The notes: generated from the sequence alone by a model not told the origin. Numbered from the stretch's first letter, positions 43,763 through 52,311 are shown. The stretch: DNA of 64,000 nucleotides from Thalassoroseus pseudoceratinae (GCF_011634775.1 NZ_JAALXT010000001.1:992001-1056000); one strand, 5' to 3'. Numbers and translations: made by a program.

Positions 43763-44350
43763 TCAACGGGAATGTGGATCAGAATCCTGTTTGGAAACCA
43801 GGAACAAAATCGGAGTGTGGCTGCTGGGGCGTTCAACGTCGACACGCTCCATGACGATTTTGCGTGCTTCCGACCACCTCTGGAACAGCTCGATCACGGC
43901 TTGCGTCTCACGTTCGCCTTCCGGGTGACCGGGATAGGCGACGACACTCAACAAGCCGTGCGGCTTCAACACTTGGATGGCAGCATCAATTGCCTGGAGC
44001 GAGGACGCGGTGCCCGTCGTTTGTGTTTCGTCGCCCCCCGGGAGATAGCCGAGGTTGAACATCACCGCATCCACGCCTGTTTCGGCAGCATTGGCGATGA
44101 GTTCCTTAAGATCCGCATGATCTCCCAAGATGAGTTGAACATTCTCGATCGAATTGGAGGCCAGACGCTCGCGAGTCTTCTCGATGGCGACGGATTGCTT
44201 GTCGATGGCGACAACGCCCCCACCAGGACCGACTCGGCGGGCGAGAAACAACGTATCGTGTCCGTTGCCGGCGGTAGCATCAATGGCGAATCCCCCGGTC
44301 GGGAGCACCTCGCCAATTCGTTGCTGAGCCAACTGCGTTAAACGCATCAT
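43763..44350 (-). CDS. mnmM: tRNA (mnm5U34)-type methyltransferase, YtqB/MnmM family
   Basis: A 195-residue SAM-dependent methyltransferase of the YtqB family. 'AIDATAGNGHDTLFLARRVG' is the SAM-binding loop, 'VVAIDKQSVAIEKT' the acidic strand, and 'MFNLGYLPGGDETQT' the family's diagnostic catalytic motif. B. subtilis YtqB (MnmM) methylates nm5(s2)U34 of tRNA to mnm5(s2)U. Its start codon overlaps the stop of the upstream FAD oxidoreductase (ATGA at 44347-44350), showing translational coupling. The pairing with an MnmC(o)-like oxidase strengthens the tRNA assignment, which remains an inference from family and context. Confidence 0.8.
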   Translation of the reverse strand: MMRLTQLAQQRIGEVLPTGGFAIDATAGNGHDTLFLARRVGPGGGVVAIDKQSVAIEKTRERLASNSIENVQLILGDHADLKELIANAAETGVDAVMFNLGYLPGGDETQTTGTASSLQAIDAAIQVLKPHGLLSVVAYPGHPEGERETQAVIELFQRWSEARKIVMERVDVERPSSHTPILFLVSKQDSDPHSR

Positions 44351-45420
44351 TGGAATTTCCGTCGATTGTGAAAATCGTACTCGGGGTCAATCGGCAGACC
44401 TTCACACGCCGCAGCAACCAAATGAGCACCAACAGCCGGTGCTTGCAACGCTCCCTTGGAGGCCAAACCATTGAACAGCCACAGTTGCGGATGTTCCGAA
44501 TGTTGACCGATGACAGGATTTCGTCCAACGACGATCGGTCGAACAGCGGCATCGTGTTGCAACACCTCCGCCGCATGCGGAACAAAGTCCCGGAGCTGCT
44601 TCAAAATCGTGTCTCGTCCTGACGATGTTCGTCGCCCGTGCAAATCCTCGCGATCGTACGTCGCTCCGACTCGAAAGACGTGCTGTTGCGAGTGCTCGCC
44701 AGTTAACCATAACCCCCGATGAATCGTCCGAGATTCCGTCAAACCGGGGATGCGCACCGTGAGAATCTCACCAGCAGCAGGATCGAATGGCAATTCGGCA
44801 AACCACGGATTCCGCATCGCGGCGATGCCTTCGCAAAAGAACAATCGTTCGGCCGTCAGATCGAGTCTTGGCAATCGGACGGCTTGCGAAGTCGGTTGAA
44901 TGTCCGACTGGGAGTCGATCTCCGTTTTCCAGTAGTGACCGGTTCGTTCAAGTCGATTCCGCGTGAGTTCGAGGAATCGGGCTACATCCAATCGGGCAGC
45001 GGACGGCATTTCGAACGCGCCGAATGGAACCTGAAAGTCTCTCGAATTCAATGACGGATTCGGCGGACGGGTGTCGCCGGTGAGCCGTCCGGCGTCGAGC
45101 CGTTTCGCGTAGTTCTCTCGTTCGGTTTCCGTTGCGAAGATGCGAACAGACGGTTGGATCCGAAAGATTGCCGCACCGGTTTCCTGTTCCACCCGCCGAT
45201 AGAATTCCGTAGCGGCGGACCAAAACTCATCGAATCGCCATGTGCGCACAAACCGCATCCCAGTAACGGGTGTCACCAAACCTGCGGCAACTCGTGAGGC
45301 GGTTTGCGTGTCCGCACGGTCAATGACCAGCACTTGGCGGCCTTGCCAGTGGAGTTGCCAAGACAAGACCGATCCTGCCAGACCTTGCCCGATGATGATG
45401 TCGTCCACCGTTGGCATCAC
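44347..45420 (-). CDS. FAD-dependent oxidoreductase resembling the MnmC(o) domain
   Basis: A 357-residue DAO-fold flavoprotein. The N-terminal dinucleotide motif is 'DIIIGQGLAGSVLSWQLHWQ'. The C-terminal half parallels the oxidase half of E. coli MnmC: 'FRVGATYDREDL' and 'RDFVPHAAEVL' against the GASY...FP segment, 'AAVRPIVVGRNPVIG' against VR-ATRDHLPMVG, and 'LWLFNGLASKGALQAPAVGA' against LFMFAALGSRGLCSAPL. MnmC(o) removes the carboxymethyl group of cmnm5U34 in tRNA. The C-terminus overlaps the MnmM-type gene by four bases. A generic amine or amino-acid oxidase is the alternative. Confidence 0.75.
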   Translation of the reverse strand: MMPTVDDIIIGQGLAGSVLSWQLHWQGRQVLVIDRADTQTASRVAAGLVTPVTGMRFVRTWRFDEFWSAATEFYRRVEQETGAAIFRIQPSVRIFATETERENYAKRLDAGRLTGDTRPPNPSLNSRDFQVPFGAFEMPSAARLDVARFLELTRNRLERTGHYWKTEIDSQSDIQPTSQAVRLPRLDLTAERLFFCEGIAAMRNPWFAELPFDPAAGEILTVRIPGLTESRTIHRGLWLTGEHSQQHVFRVGATYDREDLHGRRTSSGRDTILKQLRDFVPHAAEVLQHDAAVRPIVVGRNPVIGQHSEHPQLWLFNGLASKGALQAPAVGAHLVAAACEGLPIDPEYDFHNRRKFQ

Positions 45421-45513
45421 ATACTCATCGAAAGAAAAACGCCACCGGGAATTCGGTGGCGACGAATACTTGGGTCTTCAATGATGTTTGGAACCTGAGC
45501 TGGCAGCTTGCCA

Positions 45514-46473
45514 TCATCGTTCCAAGCGGCTGCGTCGATCTTGCCAGGGTACATCCAACCCTTGAACCGATTTCTTGAGAAAGTTCACGATGGTATTTTG
45601 AATCGGAGCGATCTTCAACATGCTTGATCCGCGGGCCGGAGTTGGGAATGCGGATTTGAAGACGCGATCTTCGATGGGCTTGACGTGAACGGTGTCATAG
45701 AGCTTGTCTGCGACGCTTTTGTCTTTCGAGTTGTTCCCGTACAAAAACACGATGGACGGCATCATTTCCTCACCAGCCACGGCGTAGAAGGCCGTTGCGG
45801 CATCTTTCAGTAAGCGAACGGCCGCTTGGGTTTGCACACCCGGAACCGATTCCGCCGGTGAGACCAGAATCAACGCTCGCACGTCTTGGCCTTTTCGAGT
45901 CTTTGCAATTGCAGCTGGGGCGTCGTTGTAGGGAGCTTTTGCCCAATCCGCCGCCGCCCACGCGGCCGCCACGGGTGCGGCTTCTTCGGACGCAACGATT
46001 GCCAACTTCGACATGTTGAGCTTCTCATCCATATGCCGATCGAAGATGAACTTTTTCACGCTTTCGATATCACCGGCGGCCCGACCAGAACTTGCAACGG
46101 CTTGCCAATCACGTCGTGTCATCGATCCACTCGACGAAGAACCGAAACTTGCTTTGGCTTCCCCGTGTTTGCGGTAATCCATCGCGATGACGGCAAATCC
46201 GCTCTTTTGCAATGCTTCGGCGAAACCGTTGCCTTTCCACACCAACCGATTCTTCCCTTCGCCGTGCAATAGCAACACGACAGCCGCGTCTTTGCCTTGT
46301 TTCGAGGGATAATAGTGGAAGGGAATCTTCCAGCCGTCTGCGGTTGTCACTTGCTCGGTTTCGGCGTCACTTTGGGCCATTGCGATCGTGGGCATTCCGC
46401 CGCCGAACGTGGTTGCGATCAAACCCAACAGTAGATACCGAAACGCGACGGATGCAGTCATGGAGCGGATCAT
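45514..46473 (-). CDS. Secreted alpha/beta-hydrolase-like protein
   Basis: A 319-residue exported protein. A signal peptide ('ASVAFRYLLLGLIATTFGGG') precedes an alpha/beta-hydrolase fold: 'AAVVLLLHGEGKNRLVWKG' (oxyanion HG), 'GFAVIAMDYRKHGEA' and the nucleophile-elbow strand 'LAIVASEEAAPVAAAWAA'. The elbow reads V-A-S-E-E instead of G-x-S-x-G. The serine is present but both glycines are lost, so activity is uncertain. Near the end, 'PSIVFLYGNNSKDKS' stands at the acid position and no clear catalytic histidine is seen. Possibly a catalytically altered planctomycete family. Confidence 0.75.
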   Translation of the reverse strand: MIRSMTASVAFRYLLLGLIATTFGGGMPTIAMAQSDAETEQVTTADGWKIPFHYYPSKQGKDAAVVLLLHGEGKNRLVWKGNGFAEALQKSGFAVIAMDYRKHGEAKASFGSSSSGSMTRRDWQAVASSGRAAGDIESVKKFIFDRHMDEKLNMSKLAIVASEEAAPVAAAWAAADWAKAPYNDAPAAIAKTRKGQDVRALILVSPAESVPGVQTQAAVRLLKDAATAFYAVAGEEMMPSIVFLYGNNSKDKSVADKLYDTVHVKPIEDRVFKSAFPTPARGSSMLKIAPIQNTIVNFLKKSVQGLDVPWQDRRSRLER

Positions 46474-46761
46474 CGGAACACCCTCTGTGTGAGTGGGAAT
46501 ATCTGAGTGGAAGCTGGTGTGTCTTTGTTTTCAGTGTAAGGTCGGCGATAGAAGGGGTCAATCTGCGATTGACACAGGTGGGCGGATTGAATAATCATCG
46601 CGTGCGATTGATCCGCAAGGTCGACCTTGATTCGTAAGTTTGCCGTCCTTCGGTCATAACGTCACATTGAAGTGATCAACCGACGATCCCAGATGGAATG
46701 GATTCATCCAGGATCTTCCATCGCACAGAACGATGAACACCAAAGAATCTTGGGAGGCAGG

Positions 46762-47556
46762 ATGCCGATTCACCCAACAGCTGTCGTTGACCCACTCGCC
46801 GTCATCGATCCGACCGCCAACATCGGCCCATATACCGTTATCGAAGGACCAGTCGCGATTGAATGTGGCTGCAAAATCGGTCCTTTTGCTTACATCACTG
46901 GCTCGACCACAATCGGAGCCAATTGCACCATCCATGCCAATACGAGCATCGGCGACTACCCCCAAGACCGTGCCTTCGACGGGGGCGAAAGCTTCTGCCG
47001 CATCGGTGCCGACACCATCATCCGTGAAGGCGTGACCATCCATCGTGGAACCGCAGCCGGTTCGATCACCAGCGTTGGTGATCGCTGCCTGCTCATGACG
47101 AATTCCCACGTTGGTCACAACTGTATTCTCGAAGACGACGTCACGTTGGTGAGCGGAGCACTCCTGGGCGGCCATGTCACCGTTGGATCGAAAACGATCA
47201 TCAGCGGCAACGCGGCGGTTCACCAGTTCGTCCGAATCGGTGAAATGGCGATGGTCAGCGGATTGGCCAAAGTGGTGCAGGATATCCCGCCGTTTTTTAT
47301 GACGGATCGCGATGGTCATGTGGTTGGAGTTAACAGCGTTGGACTGCGTCGTAACGGGTTCACCGCCGAGGAGCGTGCAGAGGTGAAATCCGCTTTTCGG
47401 ATCGTTTACCGATCAATCTCCAACGCCCAGAATGCGTTAGATTTGCTCCGGGAAACGATGCGAACCCGGACCGGATTGGCCATTGTCGATTTCTACGCCA
47501 ACGGGGGTAATCGCGGAGTGGCGAAGGCACGTGAACGTCGTCGAGCCGCCGCATAA
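46762..47556 (+). CDS. lpxA: Acyl-ACP--UDP-N-acetylglucosamine O-acyltransferase
   Basis: First step of lipid A synthesis, in the cytoplasm. The 264-residue protein has a left-handed beta-helix of hexapeptide repeats ('IHPTAVVDPLAVIDPTANIG', 'IGANCTIHANTSIGD') and the catalytic histidine in 'MTNSHVGHNCILEDD', then the C-terminal helices ('SVGLRRNGFTAEERAEVKSA') that separate LpxA from LpxD and other acyltransferases. The start at 46762 has GGGAGG upstream; the longer open frame from 46672 lacks a site. It implies that this organism makes an LPS-type outer membrane. Confidence 0.93.
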   Translation: MPIHPTAVVDPLAVIDPTANIGPYTVIEGPVAIECGCKIGPFAYITGSTTIGANCTIHANTSIGDYPQDRAFDGGESFCRIGADTIIREGVTIHRGTAAGSITSVGDRCLLMTNSHVGHNCILEDDVTLVSGALLGGHVTVGSKTIISGNAAVHQFVRIGEMAMVSGLAKVVQDIPPFFMTDRDGHVVGVNSVGLRRNGFTAEERAEVKSAFRIVYRSISNAQNALDLLRETMRTRTGLAIVDFYANGGNRGVAKARERRRAAA

Positions 47557-47595
47557 CCGTTGAACGACGCGGCCTGACTGGCGGTGCTGAGTTGT

Positions 47596-47623
47596 AACGG
47601 AAAGTTGCTAAACACTTTCCGTT
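47596..47623 (+). terminator. Hairpin between lpxA and the aquaporin gene
   Basis: AACGGAAAG (47596-47604) pairs with CTTTCCGTT (47615-47623) over a ten-base loop. No T run follows, so it is a weak terminator or a leader element. Confidence 0.45.
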
Positions 47624-47690
47624 CGTTGATCGAAACGGTACAGTTTTGTGCTCAATTCGTTTCGTATCATCGGCAGCGGACAATTCGGCA

Positions 47691-48398
47691 ATGACGGTCA
47701 ACCAGCGTAAGTATCTGGCGGAAGTGATTGGAACGTTCGCGCTCGTGTTCACCGGAACCGGGGCGATCGTGGTCAATCAGGCCATCGACGGGCAACCGGT
47801 CACACACCCGGGTATTGCATTGACGTTTGGCCTGATCGTCATGTCCGTGATCTATGCCATCGGAGACGTGTCGGGTGCCCACATCAATCCGGCAGTCACC
47901 ATTGCATTCACTGTCGCTGGACGGTTTCCCGGCTCGCAGGTTCTCCCTTATATCCTCAGTCAGTGCATCGGTGGTTTGGCAGCGAGTGGCTTGTTGCGAG
48001 TCATGTTTCCGGCCCAAGAGTTCCTCGGTGGAACATTACCGGCGGGATCATGGTCGCAATCGTTTATCTTCGAGGTCGTACTGACGTTTATGCTGATGTA
48101 CGTTGTCCTCAGGGTGTCCAGCGGCGCGAAAGAGAAGGGCATCATGGCGGGGGTGGCGATCGGTAGTGTCGTCGCACTGGAAGCCATGTTCGCAGGTCCG
48201 GTTTGCGGAGCCTCGATGAATCCCGCGCGATCGTTGGCACCGGCGGTAGTCAGCGGGCATCTCGAGTCGCTGTGGATCTACCTCACCGCACCAGTCATCG
48301 GAGCCGTGCTGGCCATTCCAGCCAGCGACTTGACGACACTTCCCGATTCTGATGAACCAACAACTTCCGCCGATCAAGCTCCTGTGGACGCCAACTGA
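47691..48398 (+). CDS. Aquaporin (MIP family), water-channel type
   Basis: A 235-residue membrane channel with six helices and both half-helix motifs: 'GDVSGAHINPAVTIAF' and 'VCGASMNPARSLAPAVVSG'. The second NPA is followed by Arg-Ser. Glycerol facilitators have Arg-Asp here, so a water channel of the AqpZ type is more likely. ATG 47691 gives the usual short N-terminus before the first helix; the frame is open 45 bp further. The C-terminal tail overlaps the end of a small convergent gene by 25 bp. Confidence 0.9.
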   Translation: MTVNQRKYLAEVIGTFALVFTGTGAIVVNQAIDGQPVTHPGIALTFGLIVMSVIYAIGDVSGAHINPAVTIAFTVAGRFPGSQVLPYILSQCIGGLAASGLLRVMFPAQEFLGGTLPAGSWSQSFIFEVVLTFMLMYVVLRVSSGAKEKGIMAGVAIGSVVALEAMFAGPVCGASMNPARSLAPAVVSGHLESLWIYLTAPVIGAVLAIPASDLTTLPDSDEPTTSADQAPVDAN

Positions 48399-48598
48399 AC
48401 TGGCTCCTCGGACTCAATCCCATAGAGTCGATTGAGAGCCGCCAGCATTTCCTGACCCATTTCGGTCAGTTCTGGCCACATCGCATTGTGCCCCTCGGAC
48501 TCGTATTGATCGTTTTCGGCTGTCGAAATTGCATCGAGGTTTGATTCGATTTCGTAATCACCGGCAATTTCACTGAGGGTAGGAATCATACCGTTCAT
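48374..48598 (-). CDS. Small acidic protein, unknown function
   Basis: A 74-residue, strongly acidic protein ('DYEIESNLDAISTAEND', 'MWPELTEMGQEMLAALNRLY') that ends inside the 3' end of the aquaporin gene. Composition and helix-forming pattern look coding rather than chance, but there is no family and no clear ribosome site. A TTG start at 48676 would add 26 residues. Confidence 0.45.
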   Translation of the reverse strand: MNGMIPTLSEIAGDYEIESNLDAISTAENDQYESEGHNAMWPELTEMGQEMLAALNRLYGIESEEPVQLASTGA

Positions 48599-48883
48599 AG
48601 GTTCACTTAGCCCGCTCGCAAAGGAAGGATGGTAGGACAGATGGAGAATTTGCGGCTTGGAGGCTAAGAGTTCCAATTTTTGAGCCGACCTCTCGCACGG
48701 ATGGGCTCTACCTGAACTTCAGCCTCGTCAGCAACATAGGTTACCTATCCGACTGCGAGGCGTCATTTTTAACAAAGAAGATAGAAAAGCCCGAGAGTTT
48801 GTTCGGTGTGGAACGAATCAACGGGTTAAAATGGTTTTCGCGAGCCGAACGAGACTGATCCGGCTGAAATCTATGCGTGGCCC

Positions 48884-48911
48884 TTGACCAGACTGATCAT
48901 CCTGTCATAAT
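48884..48911 (+). promoter_or_regulatory. Sigma-70-type promoter of the SRP RNA gene
   Basis: A -35 box TTGACC (48884-48889) and a -10 box CATAAT (48906-48911) separated by 16 bases. Transcription would start near 48918-48920, about 20 bases before the closing stem of the SRP RNA, which implies 5' trimming. Confidence 0.65.
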
Positions 48912-48937
48912 TCGATCCGCGTCTTCATCTTTGTGAC

Positions 48938-49054
48938 AAAGAGCGAGACGCCACCTTTAATTGGGGTGGGCGCGTGTGAACCTGGTCAGGCCCGAAAGGG
49001 AGCAGCCATAAGCATTGTTGTCCAGGTCCATGCGAAGGTGGCGTCCCGCTCTTT
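48938..49054 (+). ncRNA. ffs: Signal recognition particle RNA (small bacterial type, 4.5S-like)
   Basis: Scaffold of the SRP that delivers membrane proteins with Ffh and FtsY. The apical domain 'GGTCAGGCCCGAAAGGGAGC', continuing AGCC, matches the universal Ffh-binding core, with the symmetric loop CAGG/AGCAG. The ends form a 20-bp stem (48938-48957 with 49035-49054, one mismatch), so the molecule is the short form without an Alu domain. The tetraloop is GAAA (48994-48997) instead of the usual GGAA. The 3' side of the stem ends in CTCTTTTC, which may terminate it. It lies just upstream of dnaX, a common bacterial location. Confidence 0.93.
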
Positions 49055-49114
49055 TCTTTGCGCCCTGCAAAAGACCTCGGGTGTCACGACTTCAAGAGTT
49101 GTGCTGAGCAATGT

Positions 49115-49152
49115 CCCGGAAAGCACGGCTAACAGAGCCGTGGCACACCGGG
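49115..49152. repeat. Palindromic repeat upstream of dnaX
   Basis: CCCGG (49115-49119) and CCGGG (49148-49152) enclose ACGGCT (49125-49130) and AGCCGT (49136-49141). The core GAAAGCACGGCT...AGCCGTGGCACAC matches the repeat at 25409-25436 in about 27 of 30 positions. It resembles a REP-type dispersed element. Confidence 0.65.
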
Positions 49153-49217
49153 TCGGTGATCTGCTATTGTGAACGGTCCCGAGTGTCTTCCGAGACCGTT
49201 CGATTGCTGGAGAGCCG

Positions 49218-51032
49218 ATGGATACCAATTCGCCTCACTACACTGTGCTTGCCCGTCGGTTTCGTCCGCAAACATTCGACGAAGTCATCGGTCAGCAACA
49301 TGTGGCACGGGCTCTGCAAAACGCCATTCGACACGAACGAGTGGCCCATGCCTATCTCTTCACGGGTGCGCGTGGTGTCGGCAAGACCTCGATGGCACGA
49401 ATTCTCGCGAAGGCTCTGAACTGCCCGAATGTCAACGATGCTGTCCCGTGCAACAACTGCGACATCTGCCAAGCGATTTCGGTCGGCAACGATGTCGATG
49501 TGCTGGAAATCGACGGTGCCTCAAACCGTGGGATCGACGACATCCGCCAACTTCGAGCGAATGTCAACGTGAAGTCGATGCGGAGTCGGTACAAAGTTTA
49601 CATCATCGACGAAGTTCACATGCTCACGACGGATGCGTTCAATGCGTTGCTCAAAACGCTGGAAGAACCACCGCCGGGGGTGAAGTTCGTTTTCTGCACA
49701 ACCGAGCCTGAGAAACTGCTCGACACAATTCTCTCGCGATGCCAACGGTTCGATTTTGCATCGATTGAAACGCAAAACATTGTGGAACGCCTAGCCGAGA
49801 TTGCGACAGCCGAAGGGTATGAGGTCGCGCCGGAAGCGTTAGAACTCGTGGCCCGACGGGCTGGGGGTTCGATGCGCGACAGTCAATCGTTGTTCGATCA
49901 GGTCCTGGCGTTCGCGGAAGATACGATTACCGCCGACGATATCCACCAGCTTCTGGGAACGGCCACCGACGACCGCTTGGTGGCATTGGTCGATGCCCTC
50001 GTCAGCCGTGATCGTCCCAGCCTGGTTCAATTGTTCGACGCCGCCCTCGCGAGCGGTGTGCAACTGACGGAATTGACGGACCAGCTGCTGCGCTACCTCC
50101 GTGACCTGATGCTCACTGCAACTGGCGCGGAAACCACATCGTTAATGAGCGTCAGTGAGAATCATCGCGACACTCTCCGTCGCCAGGCCGAAGACTGGGG
50201 GTTGCCGACGATTATTGCGGCCCTCCAAATCCTCACGGAAGCGCGGTCGCAAATGAACCGCGTGAACTACGGACGCGTGCTGGGAGAACTGGCGCTCATC
50301 CGAATAAGTTTATTGGAAGACCTTCGTTCGATCGACGCCATGTTGCATGCGATCCAGACGAAAGATGAACGGACGGACTCAATTCCGTCGCCTCGCCGGA
50401 TCAAATCTCAGGATACAGCTGAGAGACCCGCTTCCGCAAATTCAGCGCCAACTCCACCGCCAGTAACCGAAAAAAAAAAGCTAGAAACTGAGCAAAAACC
50501 GGAAATCCCCCATCAAACCGCGCCCCCCAGTCGCCCAAAAGTCAAGATCAAAAAAGGTTGCGAGCCGGAATTATTGACGCAACTCATTGAAACATCAGAT
50601 GTTCGGTTTCAAAGCCACCTTAGAACTGCTTCATTAGCAATTTTTGAGCCAAACGGTCTGGAATTGGCATTCGATACAAGCTATGATTTTAGTCGAAGGT
50701 TTTGTGAAAAGAATCTCGATGAAATTCAACGTTTGGCATGCCGATTGACTGGGCAATCCGTCGCGGTCCGCATTGCGGCTCCGGCGGAGTCGACAAGTCC
50801 CCAGCCAAAAGCGCCGGTCGCCGAAAGCCGGCCACGCCGATCGATGGAGGATGTCGAGAACATTCCTTTTGTCCGAGACCTTCTCAGTGTTTTCAACGCT
50901 AAAGTTTTGCAGGTTCAGACTTTGAAAGCTGCGGAAGTCGCATCAATCCCCGATTTGAACAGCGGAGCGGCAGCCGAAGTTAGCGGCCTTTCCGAGCCAG
51001 ATGGTGAAGAATCGCAAGACTTGCCCGAATGA
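49218..51032 (+). CDS. dnaX: DNA polymerase III subunit tau/gamma
   Basis: Clamp-loader ATPase. The 604-residue full product (tau) has the AAA+ core with Walker A 'TGARGVGKTSMARILA', the zinc cysteines of 'LNCPNVNDAVPCNNCDICQA', Walker B 'VYIIDEVHMLT' and sensor 'LSRCQRFDF', then a lid and collar (to about 370), a Pro/Lys linker and a C-terminal tau domain. The linker contains ten A at 50470-50479 (codons 418-421, reading E-K-K-K). A -1 shift gives A-R-N-stop and a +1 shift gives S-stop, so slippage would yield gamma-like products of about 421-424 residues. It lies 163 bp after the SRP RNA and heads a dnaX-ybaB-recR group. Confidence 0.96.
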   Translation: MDTNSPHYTVLARRFRPQTFDEVIGQQHVARALQNAIRHERVAHAYLFTGARGVGKTSMARILAKALNCPNVNDAVPCNNCDICQAISVGNDVDVLEIDGASNRGIDDIRQLRANVNVKSMRSRYKVYIIDEVHMLTTDAFNALLKTLEEPPPGVKFVFCTTEPEKLLDTILSRCQRFDFASIETQNIVERLAEIATAEGYEVAPEALELVARRAGGSMRDSQSLFDQVLAFAEDTITADDIHQLLGTATDDRLVALVDALVSRDRPSLVQLFDAALASGVQLTELTDQLLRYLRDLMLTATGAETTSLMSVSENHRDTLRRQAEDWGLPTIIAALQILTEARSQMNRVNYGRVLGELALIRISLLEDLRSIDAMLHAIQTKDERTDSIPSPRRIKSQDTAERPASANSAPTPPPVTEKKKLETEQKPEIPHQTAPPSRPKVKIKKGCEPELLTQLIETSDVRFQSHLRTASLAIFEPNGLELAFDTSYDFSRRFCEKNLDEIQRLACRLTGQSVAVRIAAPAESTSPQPKAPVAESRPRRSMEDVENIPFVRDLLSVFNAKVLQVQTLKAAEVASIPDLNSGAAAEVSGLSEPDGEESQDLPE

Positions 51033-51066
51033 TGGGTATGTCATTCATAGATAAAGGTGGACGGTC

Positions 51067-51480
51067 ATGTTTGGAAAGCTCGGTGACATCGCTTCTTTGA
51101 TGAAGCAAGCTCCGGAAATCATGCGGCAAGCTCAGCAAATGCAAAGCAAAGCGGCCGAAGTGCAGGAGCAACTCAAGGAAGTTCGTGTCGAAGGGGTAGC
51201 CGGCGGTGGGATGGTGAATGTGTCGGCCGACGGACAACAACGAGTCTTGAATGTCAAAATCGATCCGACACTTCTCGAAACCCCTGACGCCGAAATGCTT
51301 GAGGACTTGATCCTCGCTGCCACCAACCAGGCTCTCGAAAAGTCGCGGGAAAAAGCAGCGGAGATGATGCAAGGGCTGACCGCGAATATGGATATTCCCG
51401 GCATGCAAGACATGATGGGCAAATTTGGTCTCGGGCCGACCTCTGTTCCGCCAACGATGCCGGAAGACGAGGACGAGTAG
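51067..51480 (+). CDS. YbaB/EbfC-family nucleoid-associated protein
   Basis: A 137-residue DNA-binding protein. The family core 'MRQAQQMQSKAAEVQEQLKE', then 'GVAGGGMVNVSADGQQRVLN' and 'EMLEDLILAATNQALEKSRE', is intact, and the C-terminus is acidic. YbaB proteins dimerise and bind DNA as nucleoid components. It sits between dnaX and recR with 34 and 51 bp gaps, the conserved bacterial order. Confidence 0.94.
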   Translation: MFGKLGDIASLMKQAPEIMRQAQQMQSKAAEVQEQLKEVRVEGVAGGGMVNVSADGQQRVLNVKIDPTLLETPDAEMLEDLILAATNQALEKSREKAAEMMQGLTANMDIPGMQDMMGKFGLGPTSVPPTMPEDEDE

Positions 51481-51531
51481 CCCCTTCGATTCCAGTTTGG
51501 CTTCTCTCAATCGGGTTTTGGTCTGACTACT

Positions 51532-52143
51532 ATGGAAAGTTCCGCACATCCGTTTGGCCCGGCTGTTGGCGAATTAATCGAACAGTTTTCTCGCCTTCCC
51601 GGCATTGGTCGGAAATCGGCGGAACGTCTGACACATTACATGTTGGGTTGTACCGGCGAGGATGCTCGAGCTTTAGCGGAAGCAATTCTCCGAGTAAAAA
51701 ACTCCGTGCATCCTTGTGCAGTATGCTTTAATTTAACAGAAGCCGAGACTTGCCGAATTTGCCAAGATCCCAAGCGTGACCGCGATGTCGTTTGTGTTGT
51801 GGAACACTCGAAAGACGTGGTTGCGTTGGAATCGACTGGTGCGTTTCACGGGTTGTACCATGTGCTCGGTGGACGAATTTCGCCGCTTGAGGGAGTCGGT
51901 CCGGAAGATCTCACCATTGCGGCATTGGTTCAACGGATTCGAAACGACGGAATCGGTGAGTTGGTGATGGCGACTAATCCGACTTTGGAAGGCGATGGAA
52001 CGGCACTTTTTATTTCGAATTTATTGGCCGACGACGGCGTGCAAATGACAAGGCTCGCCCGCGGAATCGCCTCCGGGAGCGTCTTGGAATTTGCGAACAA
52101 AGAAATGTTGGCCGACGCCTTACGGGGTCGGCAGGGGTTTTAA
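51532..52143 (+). CDS. recR: Recombination protein RecR
   Basis: Part of the RecFOR pathway that loads RecA on gapped DNA. The 203 residues hold a helix-hairpin-helix ('[17 protein letters not shown]'), a four-cysteine zinc finger ('[20 protein letters not shown]') and a Toprim domain ('[20 protein letters not shown]', '[15 protein letters not shown]'). The length is standard. It is the last gene of the dnaX-ybaB-recR group. Confidence 0.96.
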   Translation: MESSAHPFGPAVGELIEQFSRLPGIGRKSAERLTHYMLGCTGEDARALAEAILRVKNSVHPCAVCFNLTEAETCRICQDPKRDRDVVCVVEHSKDVVALESTGAFHGLYHVLGGRISPLEGVGPEDLTIAALVQRIRNDGIGELVMATNPTLEGDGTALFISNLLADDGVQMTRLARGIASGSVLEFANKEMLADALRGRQGF

Positions 52144-52311
52144 TCGGTATCGCAGAACTTACGCGGGACAAGCTGAATTCGGTTGTCGTCTCGATCACAT
52201 TTGTCGTGACGTCACGTTCGATTCTGATCTATCAATGACAGTTCAATTCGTGCTAAATCGGAGCAGGGCGGTTTCGAACGGGCACCACCTTGATTTTGAC
52301 ATGGATTCACC

